Source of the DNA: Variovorax sp. DXTD-1
Lineage (GTDB): Bacteria > Pseudomonadota > Gammaproteobacteria > Burkholderiales > Burkholderiaceae_C
Reading direction: 5' to 3'
Length of the DNA: 64,000 nucleotides
Assembly (NCBI RefSeq): GCF_003984625.1
Contig: NZ_RWKH01000007.1
Span: 1 to 64,000, forward strand
In this document: positions 31,767 to 44,139 of the stretch, one piece after another
How the letters are laid out: each line of letters opens with the position of its first letter
How positions within the stretch are numbered: position 1 is the first letter of the stretch
The notes under the pieces: generated by a model
Database searches by the model: none
What the model was told of the DNA's origin: nothing
The model's input: only the letters and a program-made list of their open reading frames with translations
Made by a program: the position numbers and the translations under genes

Positions 31767-32807
31767 ATGGAAGACACGAAACCGGCCCGCATGTGGCTCG
31801 CCATCTTCGCAGCAGGCTTTCTCGCCTGCTACGCGCTGCTGGTCATCAGCCTGCTGTCTCCCATTCCCTACGGAGACCTGACCCGTATCGGACGTATTTC
31901 CGAGCGCGAATTTGGGTGGCGCCATCCTCCCCCGCCCATTCCGGACGCCAACATCAAGGCTTTTCCGCTCCAGGAAGCCGATGTGCTCGTGATCGGCGAC
32001 AGCTTTTCTGTCCGCTATGCCTGGCAGTCGGAGTTGGTCGGCGCCGGCTACCGCGTTGCGACCACGCATTGGGACAAGACCGGGCCAATGTGCCGCGACT
32101 TCTCGGACTGGGTGCGCAAGTCCGGCTTCAAGGGCAAGGTCGTCATCATCGAAAGCATCGAGCGCCTGCTTCAGGGGCGCATCGAGGAGTCCAAGGAATG
32201 CGCAGCCATGAAGCGCCCGTTCGTGCCTTCGCCTCCTCCGTTCGAAAACCCGTCCAAGCCTGCTCTTACCGGCTTCCGGCTGAACTGGGACGCGGAACTG
32301 TTGAGGGGCTGGTTGACCTACCGCAATACCCGCGCGATCGAACGCTCCGAAAGCTGGACCAACACACCCGACCGCTGGGGCCCGCTCATCGATGCCCGCA
32401 CGGTACCCGACGGCTGCAAGCAATTCAGCCACGTCGCCTGCAACAAATTGCTCATGACCGCAGAAGATCGGTTGATGGACCCGCTCACCGCGGACTCCGC
32501 CATCTTCATGGCGAAGTTCACCGAAAAAATGGCTCCTTCCCTGCGCATCATCTGGATGGTCGTGCCCAACAAGAGCACGGTATACCTCGACCAGAACCAC
32601 GCCGCCGCGTTCCGCAGCACGTTCAACGACCTGAAGATCGGGCCGGATCTTTTTACACTGTCCGAGCAGAACCGCTTCAAAATCACGGACTTGTATCCTG
32701 CCAACGAAACGCACGTCTCCACCGCCGGGTATCTGCTCTTCGGTCAGCGTATGCTGGAGGCTGTGCGTGAAGTGCAGCCCGCCCCGGCGGCCGCGAAATC
32801 GCCTTGA
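31767..32807 (+). CDS. AlgX/AlgJ-like SGNH-fold acetyltransferase partner
   Basis: Probable periplasmic partner of the MBOAT protein. The 346-residue product has one N-terminal membrane anchor (about 9-31), then an SGNH-type fold with the nucleophile block GDSFS (Ser79) and a C-terminal ETHVSTAGYLLF block whose His316 would be catalytic. AlgX-type proteins usually have Asp-Thr-His there; this one has Glu-Thr-His. The middle is not recognisable, so the exact family is inferred from the two motifs and the 1-base gap to the MBOAT gene. Confidence 0.75.
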   Translation: MEDTKPARMWLAIFAAGFLACYALLVISLLSPIPYGDLTRIGRISEREFGWRHPPPPIPDANIKAFPLQEADVLVIGDSFSVRYAWQSELVGAGYRVATTHWDKTGPMCRDFSDWVRKSGFKGKVVIIESIERLLQGRIEESKECAAMKRPFVPSPPPFENPSKPALTGFRLNWDAELLRGWLTYRNTRAIERSESWTNTPDRWGPLIDARTVPDGCKQFSHVACNKLLMTAEDRLMDPLTADSAIFMAKFTEKMAPSLRIIWMVVPNKSTVYLDQNHAAAFRSTFNDLKIGPDLFTLSEQNRFKITDLYPANETHVSTAGYLLFGQRMLEAVREVQPAPAAAKSP

Positions 32808-32834
32808 ACTCGTCCCTCACATGAACCCGAACGC

Positions 32835-33590
32835 GTGATCCTCTACGAGTACCCATTCAACGAGCGCATCCGGACCTACCTGAGGCTGGAGCACCTGTTC
32901 CGCCGCCTCGGCGAACTGGTGCCCGCCGAATCCGCGCTCTCCCATCATTTCGCCCTGGTCACGATTTTCGAGATCATGGACGTTGCCGCGCGCGCCGACC
33001 TCAAGGCCGACGTCATGCGCGATCTCGAGAAGCACAAGAACGTCTTCAACAGTTATCGTGGCAACCCGGCGATCGCCGAGGCGGCGCTGGACCAGGTCGT
33101 CACCCAGCTTGAGCGCAATTTTTCGGCACTCAACAGCGTCTCCGGCAAGGCCGGTCAGGCGCTGACCGAAAACGAGTGGCTCATGAGCATTCGCAGCCGT
33201 GCCGGCATTCCGGGCGGCACGTGCGAGTTCGACCTGCCCGCGTACTACGCCTGGCAGCACCGCAGCGCGGCGAGCCGGCGCACGGATCTGGAGCGCTGGT
33301 CGGGCACGCTCGCGCCACTCGCCGAATCGATCTACCTGCTCCTCAAGCTGCTGCGCGAGGCCGATGTGCCCTACAAGGTGATCGCCACCCACGGGCAGTT
33401 CCAGCAGAACCTGCCGCAGGGGCGCAGCTTCCAGCTGCTGCGCCTGCGGATCGACCCGGCACTCGGACTCGTGCCTGAAATCAGCGGCAACCGGCTCATG
33501 GTTTCGGTGCGAATGATGCGCCACGAGGCCGACGACCGCCTGCACCAGAGCACGGAAGACGCCGCCTTCGAACTCACGCTCTGCGCCTGA
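32835..33590 (+). CDS. zapD: Cell division protein ZapD
   Basis: Cytoplasmic protein that bundles FtsZ filaments at the division site. The 251-residue product has the family start [21 protein letters not shown], then [15 protein letters not shown] and [18 protein letters not shown]. Translation starts at a GTG; a nearby upstream ATG is out of frame. The gene normally follows coaE and precedes yacG; here it is 27 bases after the SGNH gene. Confidence 0.96.
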   Translation: MILYEYPFNERIRTYLRLEHLFRRLGELVPAESALSHHFALVTIFEIMDVAARADLKADVMRDLEKHKNVFNSYRGNPAIAEAALDQVVTQLERNFSALNSVSGKAGQALTENEWLMSIRSRAGIPGGTCEFDLPAYYAWQHRSAASRRTDLERWSGTLAPLAESIYLLLKLLREADVPYKVIATHGQFQQNLPQGRSFQLLRLRIDPALGLVPEISGNRLMVSVRMMRHEADDRLHQSTEDAAFELTLCA

Positions 33591-33619
33591 GCGCGGCAGC
33601 GCGTCAAGACACACACGCC

Positions 33620-33841
33620 ATGAGCAACGGCAGGACCCACAACGACGTCGGCGAGCGGATCGTCCGCTGCCCGGCCTGCGGCGGCGATAGCATCTATGCC
33701 GCCAGCAACCCCTATCGGCCCTTTTGCAGCGCGCGCTGCAAAGGCATCGATCTCGGTGCCTGGGCCAACGAGGAATTCAGGATGCCCGCTGAAGAGCCGC
33801 CGGACGACGAGCCCTTCGGCGATCCGAAGCTGCAGCAGTAG
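33620..33841 (+). CDS. yacG: DNA gyrase inhibitor YacG
   Basis: Small zinc-binding protein that in E. coli binds GyrB and inhibits gyrase. The 73-residue product has the four-cysteine site [10 protein letters not shown] and [14 protein letters not shown], followed by the acidic C-terminal tail [11 protein letters not shown] that contacts gyrase in known structures. Position after zapD is standard. Confidence 0.95.
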   Translation: MSNGRTHNDVGERIVRCPACGGDSIYAASNPYRPFCSARCKGIDLGAWANEEFRMPAEEPPDDEPFGDPKLQQ

Positions 33842-33868
33842 CTGGCTGCGGCGGCAGCCGCGCTATCG

Positions 33869-35836
33869 CTATTTCTTCGGCGCTGCGCTGCCCTCGTTCA
33901 GCAGCGCGCGATCCATGTAGGTCGCAAACGAGCGCGTGTACTTGGGCCGCAAGTGGCCGGCGTCCTTGTATGCGGGGGCACCATCGGACATGGTCCGCAG
34001 GCACTGGCCATCCGCCGTGCACAGGTTGGCAACCGCATCGATCACCTCCACGCCGCTCGCAATCCCGATCTCCCGCAGCTTGTCATTGAGTTCACGCTGG
34101 TCTTGGGGTATCGGCAGCGTCGGCATCGTGGTCGATACTTTCATGGACGTCAGCCGACTGCCCTCTAGCAGGCGCTTCGGCTCGAAATCGGGGGTCACCG
34201 GAATGTCGAGCAGCAAATAGACCTTCTTGCCTTTGCTCGACAGTTCGCGCAGCAGCTGGCCGAGCGAGTCGAATGCCAGCGCCATACCGTCGCCGCCGCG
34301 GAACTGATGGGCCGCGCCGCTCGCATCACGGAAGTAATAGCCTGGCGCACCGCCCGCGATGAAGTAGCAGTTCCAGCAGCCGCCGATCACCACCGTGTCG
34401 ATCTCGGGGCTGCGGGCAAACTCCAGCACCGCAGTGCGCCGCTCGGCGCAGCCTATGTTCGCGTCTGCATAAACACCGGGAATCGGTGGGCAGGCCCCCT
34501 GCGTCGCGAAGTAGATGGTGTTCGCCTTGCCCGGCGCCGTGCGGGCGAGTTCCTCCGCGCGCGGTCCGTATTGCTGAACATGGCTGTCGCCGATCAACAG
34601 GCTCTTGTGCGGGCCCTTGCCGACCTGGTAGAGCAGATGCCGCCCGAGTTCGTAGTTCTTGAAGTCGTCGTAGTAGCCCACGTCGGCCGCGGCCTCGGAG
34701 ATCTGCTGGAGACGGATGTCGTGGTGGCGCGGTTGCAGTGCCCCGGAGAAAACCACCAGGCCCACGACCACCAGCGCAATGCCCAGGCCCGCCAGCACGC
34801 GCAGCAAGCCGGGGCTGGTGCGCGTGCGCGTGTAGCGCTCGACGAACCGGTAGGTCAACCAGGCCAGCACCACGCTCGCAACAACCGCTCCCACGCGCAC
34901 AGGCAGTGACGGCAAACCGTCGCTCAGGATGCGCGCATAGGCGAGCAGCGGCCAATGCCAGAGATAGAGCGGGTAGCTGATGAGCCCGATCCAAACCATC
35001 ACGCGGTTCGACAGCAGGTATTTGTTGAGGAAGCCCGTGGGCCCGGCCGCGATGCAGCTCACGGCACCCAGCGTGGGCAGCAAGGCCCACCAGCCGGGAA
35101 AGGCCTTGTCGCCACGGATCATCACCAGCCCGAGTGCGAGCAGGCCCACCCCGACGAAAGACTGCACGTGGCTGCGCATGCGGCTCGGCGCTGCTGGCTT
35201 CAGCCGCATGCACGCGAGGATGCCGCCCACCATCAACTCCCAGAAGCGCGAAGCCGGCGAATAGAAAGCCGCCGTGCGAAACGGATGAATCGTGAGCACA
35301 TTGACGAGAAACGACACCACCGCAATGACCAGGATCACGCGGATCATCGGCCAGCGCCGGCGCCAGGCCACGCCCAGCAGCACCGGCCAGAAAATGTAGA
35401 ACTGCTCCTCGATGCCGAGCGACCACAGATGCAGCAGCGGCTTGGTTTCCGCGGCGGTATCGAAATAGCCGGCGTCCGCCCAGAACACGAAATTGGCAAA
35501 GAAGGCCGCACCGCCCGTGACCTGCTTGCCCAGCTGCGCGAACTCGTCGGACAGCAGCATGTACCAGCCGAAGCACAAGGTGGCCAAAAGCACCAGGATG
35601 AGTGCCGGAAAGATGCGCCGGATGCGCCGGGCGTAGAAGTCGCGATAGCTGAAATCGCCCGCCACCTGGCTCTGCAGAAGAATGGTCGAGATCAGGAAGC
35701 CCGAGATCACGAAGAAGATGTCGACACCGATGAAGCCGCCGGGCAGCGCACCGGGAAACGCGTGATAGATCACCACGGAGGCCACGGCAATGGCACGCAG
35801 GCCGTCTATGTCCGGTCGGTACTTGGGATGCAGCAT
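33869..35836 (-). CDS. OafA-like acyltransferase with C-terminal SGNH domain
   Basis: Inner-membrane acyltransferase-3 protein of 655 residues that probably acylates a cell-surface polysaccharide such as O antigen. The N-terminal half is polytopic, with YRPDIDGLRAIAVASVVIYH, FIGVDIFFVISGFLIS, the RRIRRIFPAL motif and LWSLGIEEQFYIFWP. The C-terminal half is an SGNH domain with GDSHVQQYG and the DxxH motif in YKDAGHLRPKY. It is opposite in direction to zapD-yacG and co-directional with the nudix gene upstream (54-base gap), inserted in an otherwise conserved gene order. The acyl group and target are unknown. Confidence 0.92.
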   Translation of the reverse strand: MLHPKYRPDIDGLRAIAVASVVIYHAFPGALPGGFIGVDIFFVISGFLISTILLQSQVAGDFSYRDFYARRIRRIFPALILVLLATLCFGWYMLLSDEFAQLGKQVTGGAAFFANFVFWADAGYFDTAAETKPLLHLWSLGIEEQFYIFWPVLLGVAWRRRWPMIRVILVIAVVSFLVNVLTIHPFRTAAFYSPASRFWELMVGGILACMRLKPAAPSRMRSHVQSFVGVGLLALGLVMIRGDKAFPGWWALLPTLGAVSCIAAGPTGFLNKYLLSNRVMVWIGLISYPLYLWHWPLLAYARILSDGLPSLPVRVGAVVASVVLAWLTYRFVERYTRTRTSPGLLRVLAGLGIALVVVGLVVFSGALQPRHHDIRLQQISEAAADVGYYDDFKNYELGRHLLYQVGKGPHKSLLIGDSHVQQYGPRAEELARTAPGKANTIYFATQGACPPIPGVYADANIGCAERRTAVLEFARSPEIDTVVIGGCWNCYFIAGGAPGYYFRDASGAAHQFRGGDGMALAFDSLGQLLRELSSKGKKVYLLLDIPVTPDFEPKRLLEGSRLTSMKVSTTMPTLPIPQDQRELNDKLREIGIASGVEVIDAVANLCTADGQCLRTMSDGAPAYKDAGHLRPKYTRSFATYMDRALLNEGSAAPKK

Positions 35837-35890
35837 CTCGAGGGGTCGTTGAACGCGCTGTGGCGGTCCTGATTGTTTTTTGAAGAGGGC

Positions 35891-36340
35891 CTACGCCGCT
35901 GACCCGGCGACGTATGGAGTGCCGCGTTCCTCGGCCAGCCATCCGAGCACCGGCATCGCGCCGGGCAGCACGGGCGTCACGTCCAGCGGCAGCTGCTGCC
36001 AGCGCATTTCCTGCCCTTCGCGCATTTCGAATTCGCCGCTCCAGGCCGTCACCTTGCACCAGTGCAGCCGCACCAGTGCATGCGGATAGTCGTGCTCGGT
36101 GATCTTCCAGACCTCGGCGCCCGCAATGGTGATGCCGAGTTCTTCTTGCAGTTCACGCCGCAGCGCCTGCTCGACCGTTTCACCCGCCTCGATCTTGCCG
36201 CCTGGAAACTCCCAGAAGCCCGCGTACGCCTTGCCTTCGGGGCGCGTCGACAGCAGCAATGCGTCGTCCGCTGGACGGATCAGCACGCCGACAGCCACCT
36301 CAGTGTGTTTGCGGCCCTGGGATTGCGGCTGCGCGCTCAT
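35891..36340 (-). CDS. MutT-type Nudix hydrolase
   Basis: Likely cleans oxidised nucleotides such as 8-oxo-dGTP. The 149-residue product has a Nudix box (about 46-68, GGKIEAGETVEQALRRELQEE) preceded by AYAGFWEFPGG, as in MutT. The ATG overlaps the stop of the ATPase gene by 4 bases (ATGA). Substrate is inferred from the MutT-like sequence and the neighbourhood; other Nudix roles are possible. Confidence 0.9.
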   Translation of the reverse strand: MSAQPQSQGRKHTEVAVGVLIRPADDALLLSTRPEGKAYAGFWEFPGGKIEAGETVEQALRRELQEELGITIAGAEVWKITEHDYPHALVRLHWCKVTAWSGEFEMREGQEMRWQQLPLDVTPVLPGAMPVLGWLAEERGTPYVAGSAA

Positions 36341-37212
36341 GCGCTGGCCCTCCCCGCGTAGTCGCGCGCGAACTGGTAGGCCACGCGGCCGCTGCGCGAG
36401 CCTCGCTCGAGTGCCCATACGAGCGCCTCGGGCCGCGCCGCCTCGATGGCGGCCTCGCCGACGCCGAAGGACGACAGCCACTGCGCGACGATGGCCAGGT
36501 ATTCGTTCTGGCTGAACGGATAGAAGCTGACCCACAGGCCGAAGCGCTCCGACAGCGAAATCTTCTCTTCGATCACCTCGCCGGGATGCACTTCGCCGTC
36601 CTCGGTGTGGGTGTATGACAGGTTGTCCTTCATGTATTCGGGCAGCAGGTGGCGCCGGTTGCTGGTCGCGTAGATCAGCACATTGGGCGTGGCCGCAGCG
36701 ATCGAGCCGTCGAGAATCGACTTCAGCGCCTTGTAGCCCGGCTCGCCTTCGTCAAAGCTCAGGTCGTCGCTGAACACGATGAATTTCTCGGGCCGCTGCG
36801 ACACCACCTCGACGATGTCCGGCAGGTCGGTCAGTTCGGCCTTGTCGACTTCGATCAGGCGCAGTCCCTGCGGTGCATAGGCCTGGAGGCAGGCACGAAT
36901 GAGCGACGACTTGCCCGTGCCGCGCGCACCGGTCAGCAGCACGTTGTTGGCTGGCTTGCCTTCGACGAACTGGCGCGTGTTGCGCTCGATCTTTTCCTTC
37001 TGGACGTCGATTTCCTTCAGCGAATCGAGCGCCATTGCGGCCACATGCTTGACCGGCTCGAGCACGCCATGGCCCGAACTGCGGCGCCGATAGCGCCACG
37101 CGATCGACGCGTTCCAGTCGGCAGGTGCAGCCAGCGGCTGCGGCAAGATCGATTCGATGCGGCCGATCAGCTGCTCGGCGCGCTCGATCAGCTTCTGGAA
37201 CTGCTCATTCAT
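36337..37212 (-). CDS. DUF815-type AAA ATP-binding protein
   Basis: Predicted P-loop ATPase of 291 residues with Walker [14 protein letters not shown] (about 94-106), a Walker B-like [11 protein letters not shown], and a sensor-like [14 protein letters not shown]. It belongs to the conserved DUF815 family; function is not established as far as I know. It overlaps argJ upstream and the nudix gene downstream by 4 bases each, so the three are tightly coupled. Confidence 0.88.
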   Translation of the reverse strand: MNEQFQKLIERAEQLIGRIESILPQPLAAPADWNASIAWRYRRRSSGHGVLEPVKHVAAMALDSLKEIDVQKEKIERNTRQFVEGKPANNVLLTGARGTGKSSLIRACLQAYAPQGLRLIEVDKAELTDLPDIVEVVSQRPEKFIVFSDDLSFDEGEPGYKALKSILDGSIAAATPNVLIYATSNRRHLLPEYMKDNLSYTHTEDGEVHPGEVIEEKISLSERFGLWVSFYPFSQNEYLAIVAQWLSSFGVGEAAIEAARPEALVWALERGSRSGRVAYQFARDYAGRASA

Positions 37213-38438
37213 GACCTGTAGTCGGCGTTGATGGTCACGTAATCGTGGCTCAGGTCGCAGGTCCACACGGTCTCGCTTGCGTTCCCGCGGCCCAGGCCGA
37301 TGCGCACGGTGATCTCGCTTTGCTTCATCACGCGCTGGCCGTCTTCCTCGCGGTACGACGGATTGCGTCCGCCTTTCACCGCCACGTGCACATCGTCCAG
37401 GAACAGATCAATGCCAGTCTGGTCGAGATCGGCAATGCCCGCGTAGCCCACGGCCGCCAGGATGCGGCCCAGGTTCGGGTCGCTCGCGAAGAAAGCGGTC
37501 TTGACGAGCGGCGAATGCGCCACGGCATAGGCCACTTGCTTGCACTCTTCCGGATTGCGGCCGCCCTCGACCTGGATGGTGATGAACTTGGTGGCGCCTT
37601 CACCATCGCGCACGATGGCCTGCGCGAGCTGGCGCGCCACGTTCTGCATCGCAGCCACGAGCGCTTGCCCTTCAGGCGAATCGAGCGAAGTGGTGGTTGC
37701 GTGCGCGGCCTTCTGCGTGGCGATGACCACGAACGAGTCGTTGGTCGAGGTGTCGCCGTCGATGGTCACGCGGTTGAACGAAGCGTCGGCCAGGCGCTTG
37801 GCCAGCGGCTGGACCAGCGACGGGTCGATCTTTGCGTCGGTGGCCATGAAGCCGAGCATGGTCGCCATGTTCGGGCGGATCATGCCGGCGCCCTTGCTGA
37901 TGCCGGTGATGGTGACCGTGGCGCCGCCGATCTGAACCTGCTGGCTGAACGCCTTGGGAATCGTGTCGGTGGTCATGATGCCTTCGGCCGCACGCGCCCA
38001 GTGGTTCTCCGAAGCGTCGGCCAGCGCGGCGGGCAGGCCGGCTTCGATGCGGTCGACCGGCAGCGGCTCCATGATCACGCCGGTCGAGAAGGGCAGGATC
38101 TGCTCGGGTGCGATTTCGAGGTGGCGCGCCAGCGCAATGCAGGTGGAGCGCGTGCGCATCAGGCCGTCTTCGCCCGTGCCGGCATTGGCGTTGCCGGTGT
38201 TGATGACCATCGCGCGAATGCCGTAGTTGGCCGCCAGGTGGTCTCGGCAGACCTGCACCGGCGCCGCGCAGAAACGGTTCTGGGTGAACACGCCTCCGAC
38301 CGCCGATCCCTCGTCGATCAGCACGACGGTCAGGTCCTTGCGGTTGGCCTTGCGCACACCCGCTTCGGCCACGCCGATGCGGACGCCGGGCACCGCGAAC
38401 AAGGCGGCGGGATCAGGGGCGGACAGGTTCACGGGCAT
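37209..38438 (-). CDS. argJ: Bifunctional ornithine acetyltransferase / N-acetylglutamate synthase ArgJ
   Basis: Arginine synthesis enzyme that moves the acetyl group from N-acetylornithine to glutamate. The 409-residue precursor is expected to cut itself between Ala192 and Thr193 in [10 protein letters not shown]; other family blocks are [22 protein letters not shown] and [11 protein letters not shown]. Whether it also uses acetyl-CoA cannot be told from sequence alone. It is 27 bases downstream of secA and overlaps the ATPase gene. Confidence 0.97.
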   Translation of the reverse strand: MPVNLSAPDPAALFAVPGVRIGVAEAGVRKANRKDLTVVLIDEGSAVGGVFTQNRFCAAPVQVCRDHLAANYGIRAMVINTGNANAGTGEDGLMRTRSTCIALARHLEIAPEQILPFSTGVIMEPLPVDRIEAGLPAALADASENHWARAAEGIMTTDTIPKAFSQQVQIGGATVTITGISKGAGMIRPNMATMLGFMATDAKIDPSLVQPLAKRLADASFNRVTIDGDTSTNDSFVVIATQKAAHATTTSLDSPEGQALVAAMQNVARQLAQAIVRDGEGATKFITIQVEGGRNPEECKQVAYAVAHSPLVKTAFFASDPNLGRILAAVGYAGIADLDQTGIDLFLDDVHVAVKGGRNPSYREEDGQRVMKQSEITVRIGLGRGNASETVWTCDLSHDYVTINADYRS

Positions 38439-38465
38439 GGGAGGTTCTCTTCCGGAGTTTCTGGG

Positions 38466-41258
<2,793 letters not shown>

Positions 41259-41449
41259 TGGCGTGGAGATGGGCGTGCACCTGACCAGGCAGGCACTGCG
41301 ACCGGATTCCCTAAGATATGGTGAAAGCAGTTGGGCGCGCCTTCTTCGAATGCAAGCCTCGAAAGCAAGCGGCTCAGACCGGATCTGCCGGCGCAAGCGT
41401 CGGCAAACCGGGCATTTTAGCTGCCCTTGTCCCACCCTCCGGATTACCC

Positions 41450-41758
41450 ATGAATCGCCGCTCCGTCCCGCCCGTCACGCTGCACCAGGCCGCCGAAGGT
41501 TCGCCGACCCTGGCGAGCCTGATTGCGCGTGCGCGTGACTCTGGCGACCGGCTGCGGGCCGTGGAGGGATTGATTCCGCCGGCCATGCGCCCGGCCGTGC
41601 AGGCAGGCCCGGCCGAAGGGGATGTGTGGTGCCTGCTGGTCAATGGCAGCGCTGCGGCCGCCAAGTTGCGCCAGCTGTCGCCCATGCTGGTCACCCGGCT
41701 GCGAAACCGGGGCTGGGACGTGAACACGATCCGGATCAAGGTCCAATCCGGGCGCTGA
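41450..41758 (+). CDS. DUF721/DciA-like protein
   Basis: Small protein of 102 residues with the DUF721 pattern: [24 protein letters not shown], then [30 protein letters not shown]. DciA members load the replicative helicase in bacteria lacking DnaC; short betaproteobacterial forms next to secA are common but not all are tested. The ATG at 41450 gives the conserved start; the open frame upstream (to 41318) is not conserved in sequence character. Confidence 0.75.
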   Translation: MNRRSVPPVTLHQAAEGSPTLASLIARARDSGDRLRAVEGLIPPAMRPAVQAGPAEGDVWCLLVNGSAAAAKLRQLSPMLVTRLRNRGWDVNTIRIKVQSGR

Positions 41759-41814
41759 AAGAAAAAGGCGGCAGACCGCGCCTCCTCCCCCGGCCCTGGT
41801 CATCTCTATCCCGT

Positions 41815-42798
41815 CTATTGCGGCTGAAGGCCGATGTCGTGCGCCACCTTCTGCCAGCGCTCGGCCTCCGCACGCATGAAAGCCCGCAGCTCGCCCGTGG
41901 TGGAACCCTTCAGCTGCACGCCGAGGGACGTCATGCGCTCCCTCACCGACGGATGGTCCAGCGCCGCGATAGCTTCACGCCGCAGCCGCTCGATCACCTC
42001 CAGCGGCGTGGTGGCGGGCGCCACCAGCGCCCACCACTGGTCGATCTCGAGCCCCTTGAGTCCGCTTTCGGTAAGGGCGGGCACCTCCCTGAGCCCCGGA
42101 AGGCTCACGCGTTGCGCGCTCGTCACCAGGAGCGGGCGGATCCGGTTGGCACCCATCAGGCTGGAGCCGCTGGCCAGCGTTGCGAAGTGCCCGCCCACCG
42201 TACCCGCCGCCACGTCGGTGAGCGCCGGCGCCGACCCGCGGTAGGGAACCATGTTGAACTTGATCTTGGCGCGGTTCGCCAGCAGTTCGGCCGCCAGGTG
42301 GCTCACCGTGCCGGCTCCGCTGTGCGCAATGGCCGGCGGCATCGGCCGGGCAGCAGCCGTCTTGATGAAGGTCTTGAAGTCGCGGCTGTCGTCGTCCATG
42401 CCCGCAAAGAACACGAGCGGGGAGGTGCCGATCATCGTTACCGGCGTGAAGTCGCGCAGCAGGTCGTAGGGCAACCGCGCAGTCACTGCCGGCGCAATGG
42501 CGTGCGGCAACTCGACGATCGCCAGCGTGTAGCCGTCGGGCGTTGCCTTGGCTGCCGCCTCGGTGCCGATCTGTCCGGCCGCCCCGGGCCGGTTGTCGAC
42601 GATCACCGAGCTGCCGAGCGTCTGGCTCATGCGCTGCGCCATGGCGCGCGCAATGGCGTCGGTGCTACCGCCCGCCGCCCACGGCACGATCAGCTTGATG
42701 GGCTTGTCGGGAAAGGCCGCCCATGCGCGCTGCGCCGTGGCGCCGAAGAGAGCGGCCGAACCGGCAGCCAGGAAGGCGCGGCGTTGCATTGCTTGCAT
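41815..42798 (-). CDS. Bug-family tripartite tricarboxylate transporter solute-binding protein
   Basis: Periplasmic receptor of 327 residues with a signal peptide carrying twin Arg (MQRRAFLAAGSAALFG) and cleavage near AWA. Family marks are PDKPIKLIVPWAAGGSTDAIAR, VIVDNRPGAAGQIGTEAAAKA and DGYTLAI. Comamonadaceae encode hundreds of these, often without a nearby channel, as here. AAGGAA lies 9 bases before the ATG. It is 30 bases downstream of the PLP enzyme gene, suggesting that the ligand may relate to that enzyme's substrate. Confidence 0.95.
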   Translation of the reverse strand: MQAMQRRAFLAAGSAALFGATAQRAWAAFPDKPIKLIVPWAAGGSTDAIARAMAQRMSQTLGSSVIVDNRPGAAGQIGTEAAAKATPDGYTLAIVELPHAIAPAVTARLPYDLLRDFTPVTMIGTSPLVFFAGMDDDSRDFKTFIKTAAARPMPPAIAHSGAGTVSHLAAELLANRAKIKFNMVPYRGSAPALTDVAAGTVGGHFATLASGSSLMGANRIRPLLVTSAQRVSLPGLREVPALTESGLKGLEIDQWWALVAPATTPLEVIERLRREAIAALDHPSVRERMTSLGVQLKGSTTGELRAFMRAEAERWQKVAHDIGLQPQ

Positions 42799-42828
42799 GG
42801 TTTCGATTCCTTTGGGTAACTCGGGAGC

Positions 42829-44040
42829 TCAGGCGGCCTCGTTGGGCCAGCTCGGATCGCGCGAGGCGTTGGCGGTAAGCATCAGCACCACGTGGGCATC
42901 CCCAGCAATGGCGCCGCCTTCGCGCAGCTGGCGCACGGCGTCCAGCCCGCCCGCGGCGCAGAGCTCGGCACTCACGCCGGCTGCCGTGAGCTTCCGCCGC
43001 GCGGCGCGGGCCTGGTCGTCGCTGACCACCACCGCCCCTCCCCCGGAGGCGATGGCCGCCTGCCACTGCAAGAAGGTCACCGTGGACCCGGCGGTGGAAA
43101 ACTGCGCGGTGTGGCCGGGATACGCGCCGTTGAGTGCGCCGCCCGCCAGCACGCGCGAGAGGCGCGCAAAAGGCTCCACCAGCCAGAGCCGCGGCAGGCG
43201 CGCAATGCGTCCGGCGGCCAGAAGATCGCGAAAGCCCGCGTGGATGCCCCACGCCAGGTCGCCCCGCGCCGTCGGAATCACGATGTGATCGGGCAGGCCG
43301 CCCTCGTTCAGGCACTCCAGGGCGATGGGCTTGTAGCCTTCGATTGCCAGCGGCGCGCTGCCCAATGCGGGCAGGCGGTAGTTCGTCAGCGCGAAATAGC
43401 CCGCATGTTGTGAGCGCTCACGCACAAACGCCCACCGCCCGGCGTTGTCGGCAAAGGTGTATCGCCGGGCACCGAGGGCGTCGAGCTGCCGTGCATAGGC
43501 GGCCGGCAGGCCTTCATAGGTTGCCACTTCGCAACCCAGGCCCGCGGCCCAGGCGTAGTGCGCCGCGGAAATCGCGGCGTTGCCCGACGAGGCCAGCACC
43601 AGCGTGTGGGCACCGAAGTCCAGCGCCTGGGCCACACCTACGGCCGTCATGCGGTCCTTGTGCGAGCCGGTGGGGTTGGACGATTCGTCCTTCAGCGCAA
43701 GGCGCGCCACGCCGAACTCGCGCGCCAGTTCCGGCATCTCGAGCAGCGGCGTGCCGCCCTCGCCCAGCGTGAACCCTGGCGTGTAAGGCATGGGCAGCGG
43801 GCCGCCGCTCTCGGGCAGGTAGCTGGCACGCAAGCCGGCGTGGACGCCCGTGGCACGGCAGGCCGGGCAGCCGTCGTTCGCCAGGGTGAGCGGATAAGGA
43901 GCCTCGCAGCGCAGGCAACGAAAGCCCTGCAAGCGGGGGTTTCTCACCGGCTGCGGCGGGCGTGCCCGCGCGGTGCCCGGCGAATCGGCGGGCAGCTCGG
44001 AAGGCGAGGCGAACTTGAAGTGCATGACGGGCGCGGGCAT
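42829..44040 (-). CDS. Threonine-synthase-like PLP-dependent enzyme
   Basis: Pyridoxal-phosphate enzyme of the tryptophan-synthase-beta fold, 403 residues. The PLP lysine is K128 in NPTGSHKDRM; ASSGNAAISAAHYA binds phosphate of the cofactor. An N-terminal zinc-ribbon-like part has Cys at 42, 45, 58 and 61. It resembles threonine synthase, but the LysR and solute-binding neighbours point to a catabolic or lyase role; related enzymes act on diaminopropionate, cysteate or threo-hydroxyaspartate. The substrate is not known. Confidence 0.85.
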   Translation of the reverse strand: MPAPVMHFKFASPSELPADSPGTARARPPQPVRNPRLQGFRCLRCEAPYPLTLANDGCPACRATGVHAGLRASYLPESGGPLPMPYTPGFTLGEGGTPLLEMPELAREFGVARLALKDESSNPTGSHKDRMTAVGVAQALDFGAHTLVLASSGNAAISAAHYAWAAGLGCEVATYEGLPAAYARQLDALGARRYTFADNAGRWAFVRERSQHAGYFALTNYRLPALGSAPLAIEGYKPIALECLNEGGLPDHIVIPTARGDLAWGIHAGFRDLLAAGRIARLPRLWLVEPFARLSRVLAGGALNGAYPGHTAQFSTAGSTVTFLQWQAAIASGGGAVVVSDDQARAARRKLTAAGVSAELCAAGGLDAVRQLREGGAIAGDAHVVLMLTANASRDPSWPNEAA

Positions 44041-44068
44041 GTTTCAGGCGGTCTGGGGTAGGAAGTCG

Positions 44069-44085
44069 TGCCTAAATCTTAGGCA
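44069..44085. promoter_or_regulatory. 17-base inverted repeat in the LysR intergenic region
   Basis: A perfect inverted repeat TGCCTAA-ATC-TTAGGCA lies between the divergent PLP-enzyme and LysR genes, 29 bases before the PLP-enzyme start. It is a likely operator, by position and symmetry. Confidence 0.6.
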
Positions 44086-44106
44086 TCTACAAATAAAATC
44101 ATCTAG

Positions 44107-44121
44107 CTTGAAATACTCAAG
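44107..44121. promoter_or_regulatory. Possible LysR box (T-N11-A)
   Basis: CTTGA-AATAC-TCAAG is an inverted repeat that contains the LysR-type T-N11-A pattern (T at 44108, A at 44120). It lies 19 bases before the LysR gene start and could bind the regulator for autoregulation. Confidence 0.5.
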
Positions 44122-44139
44122 CGATAAGAAAACTTATCG

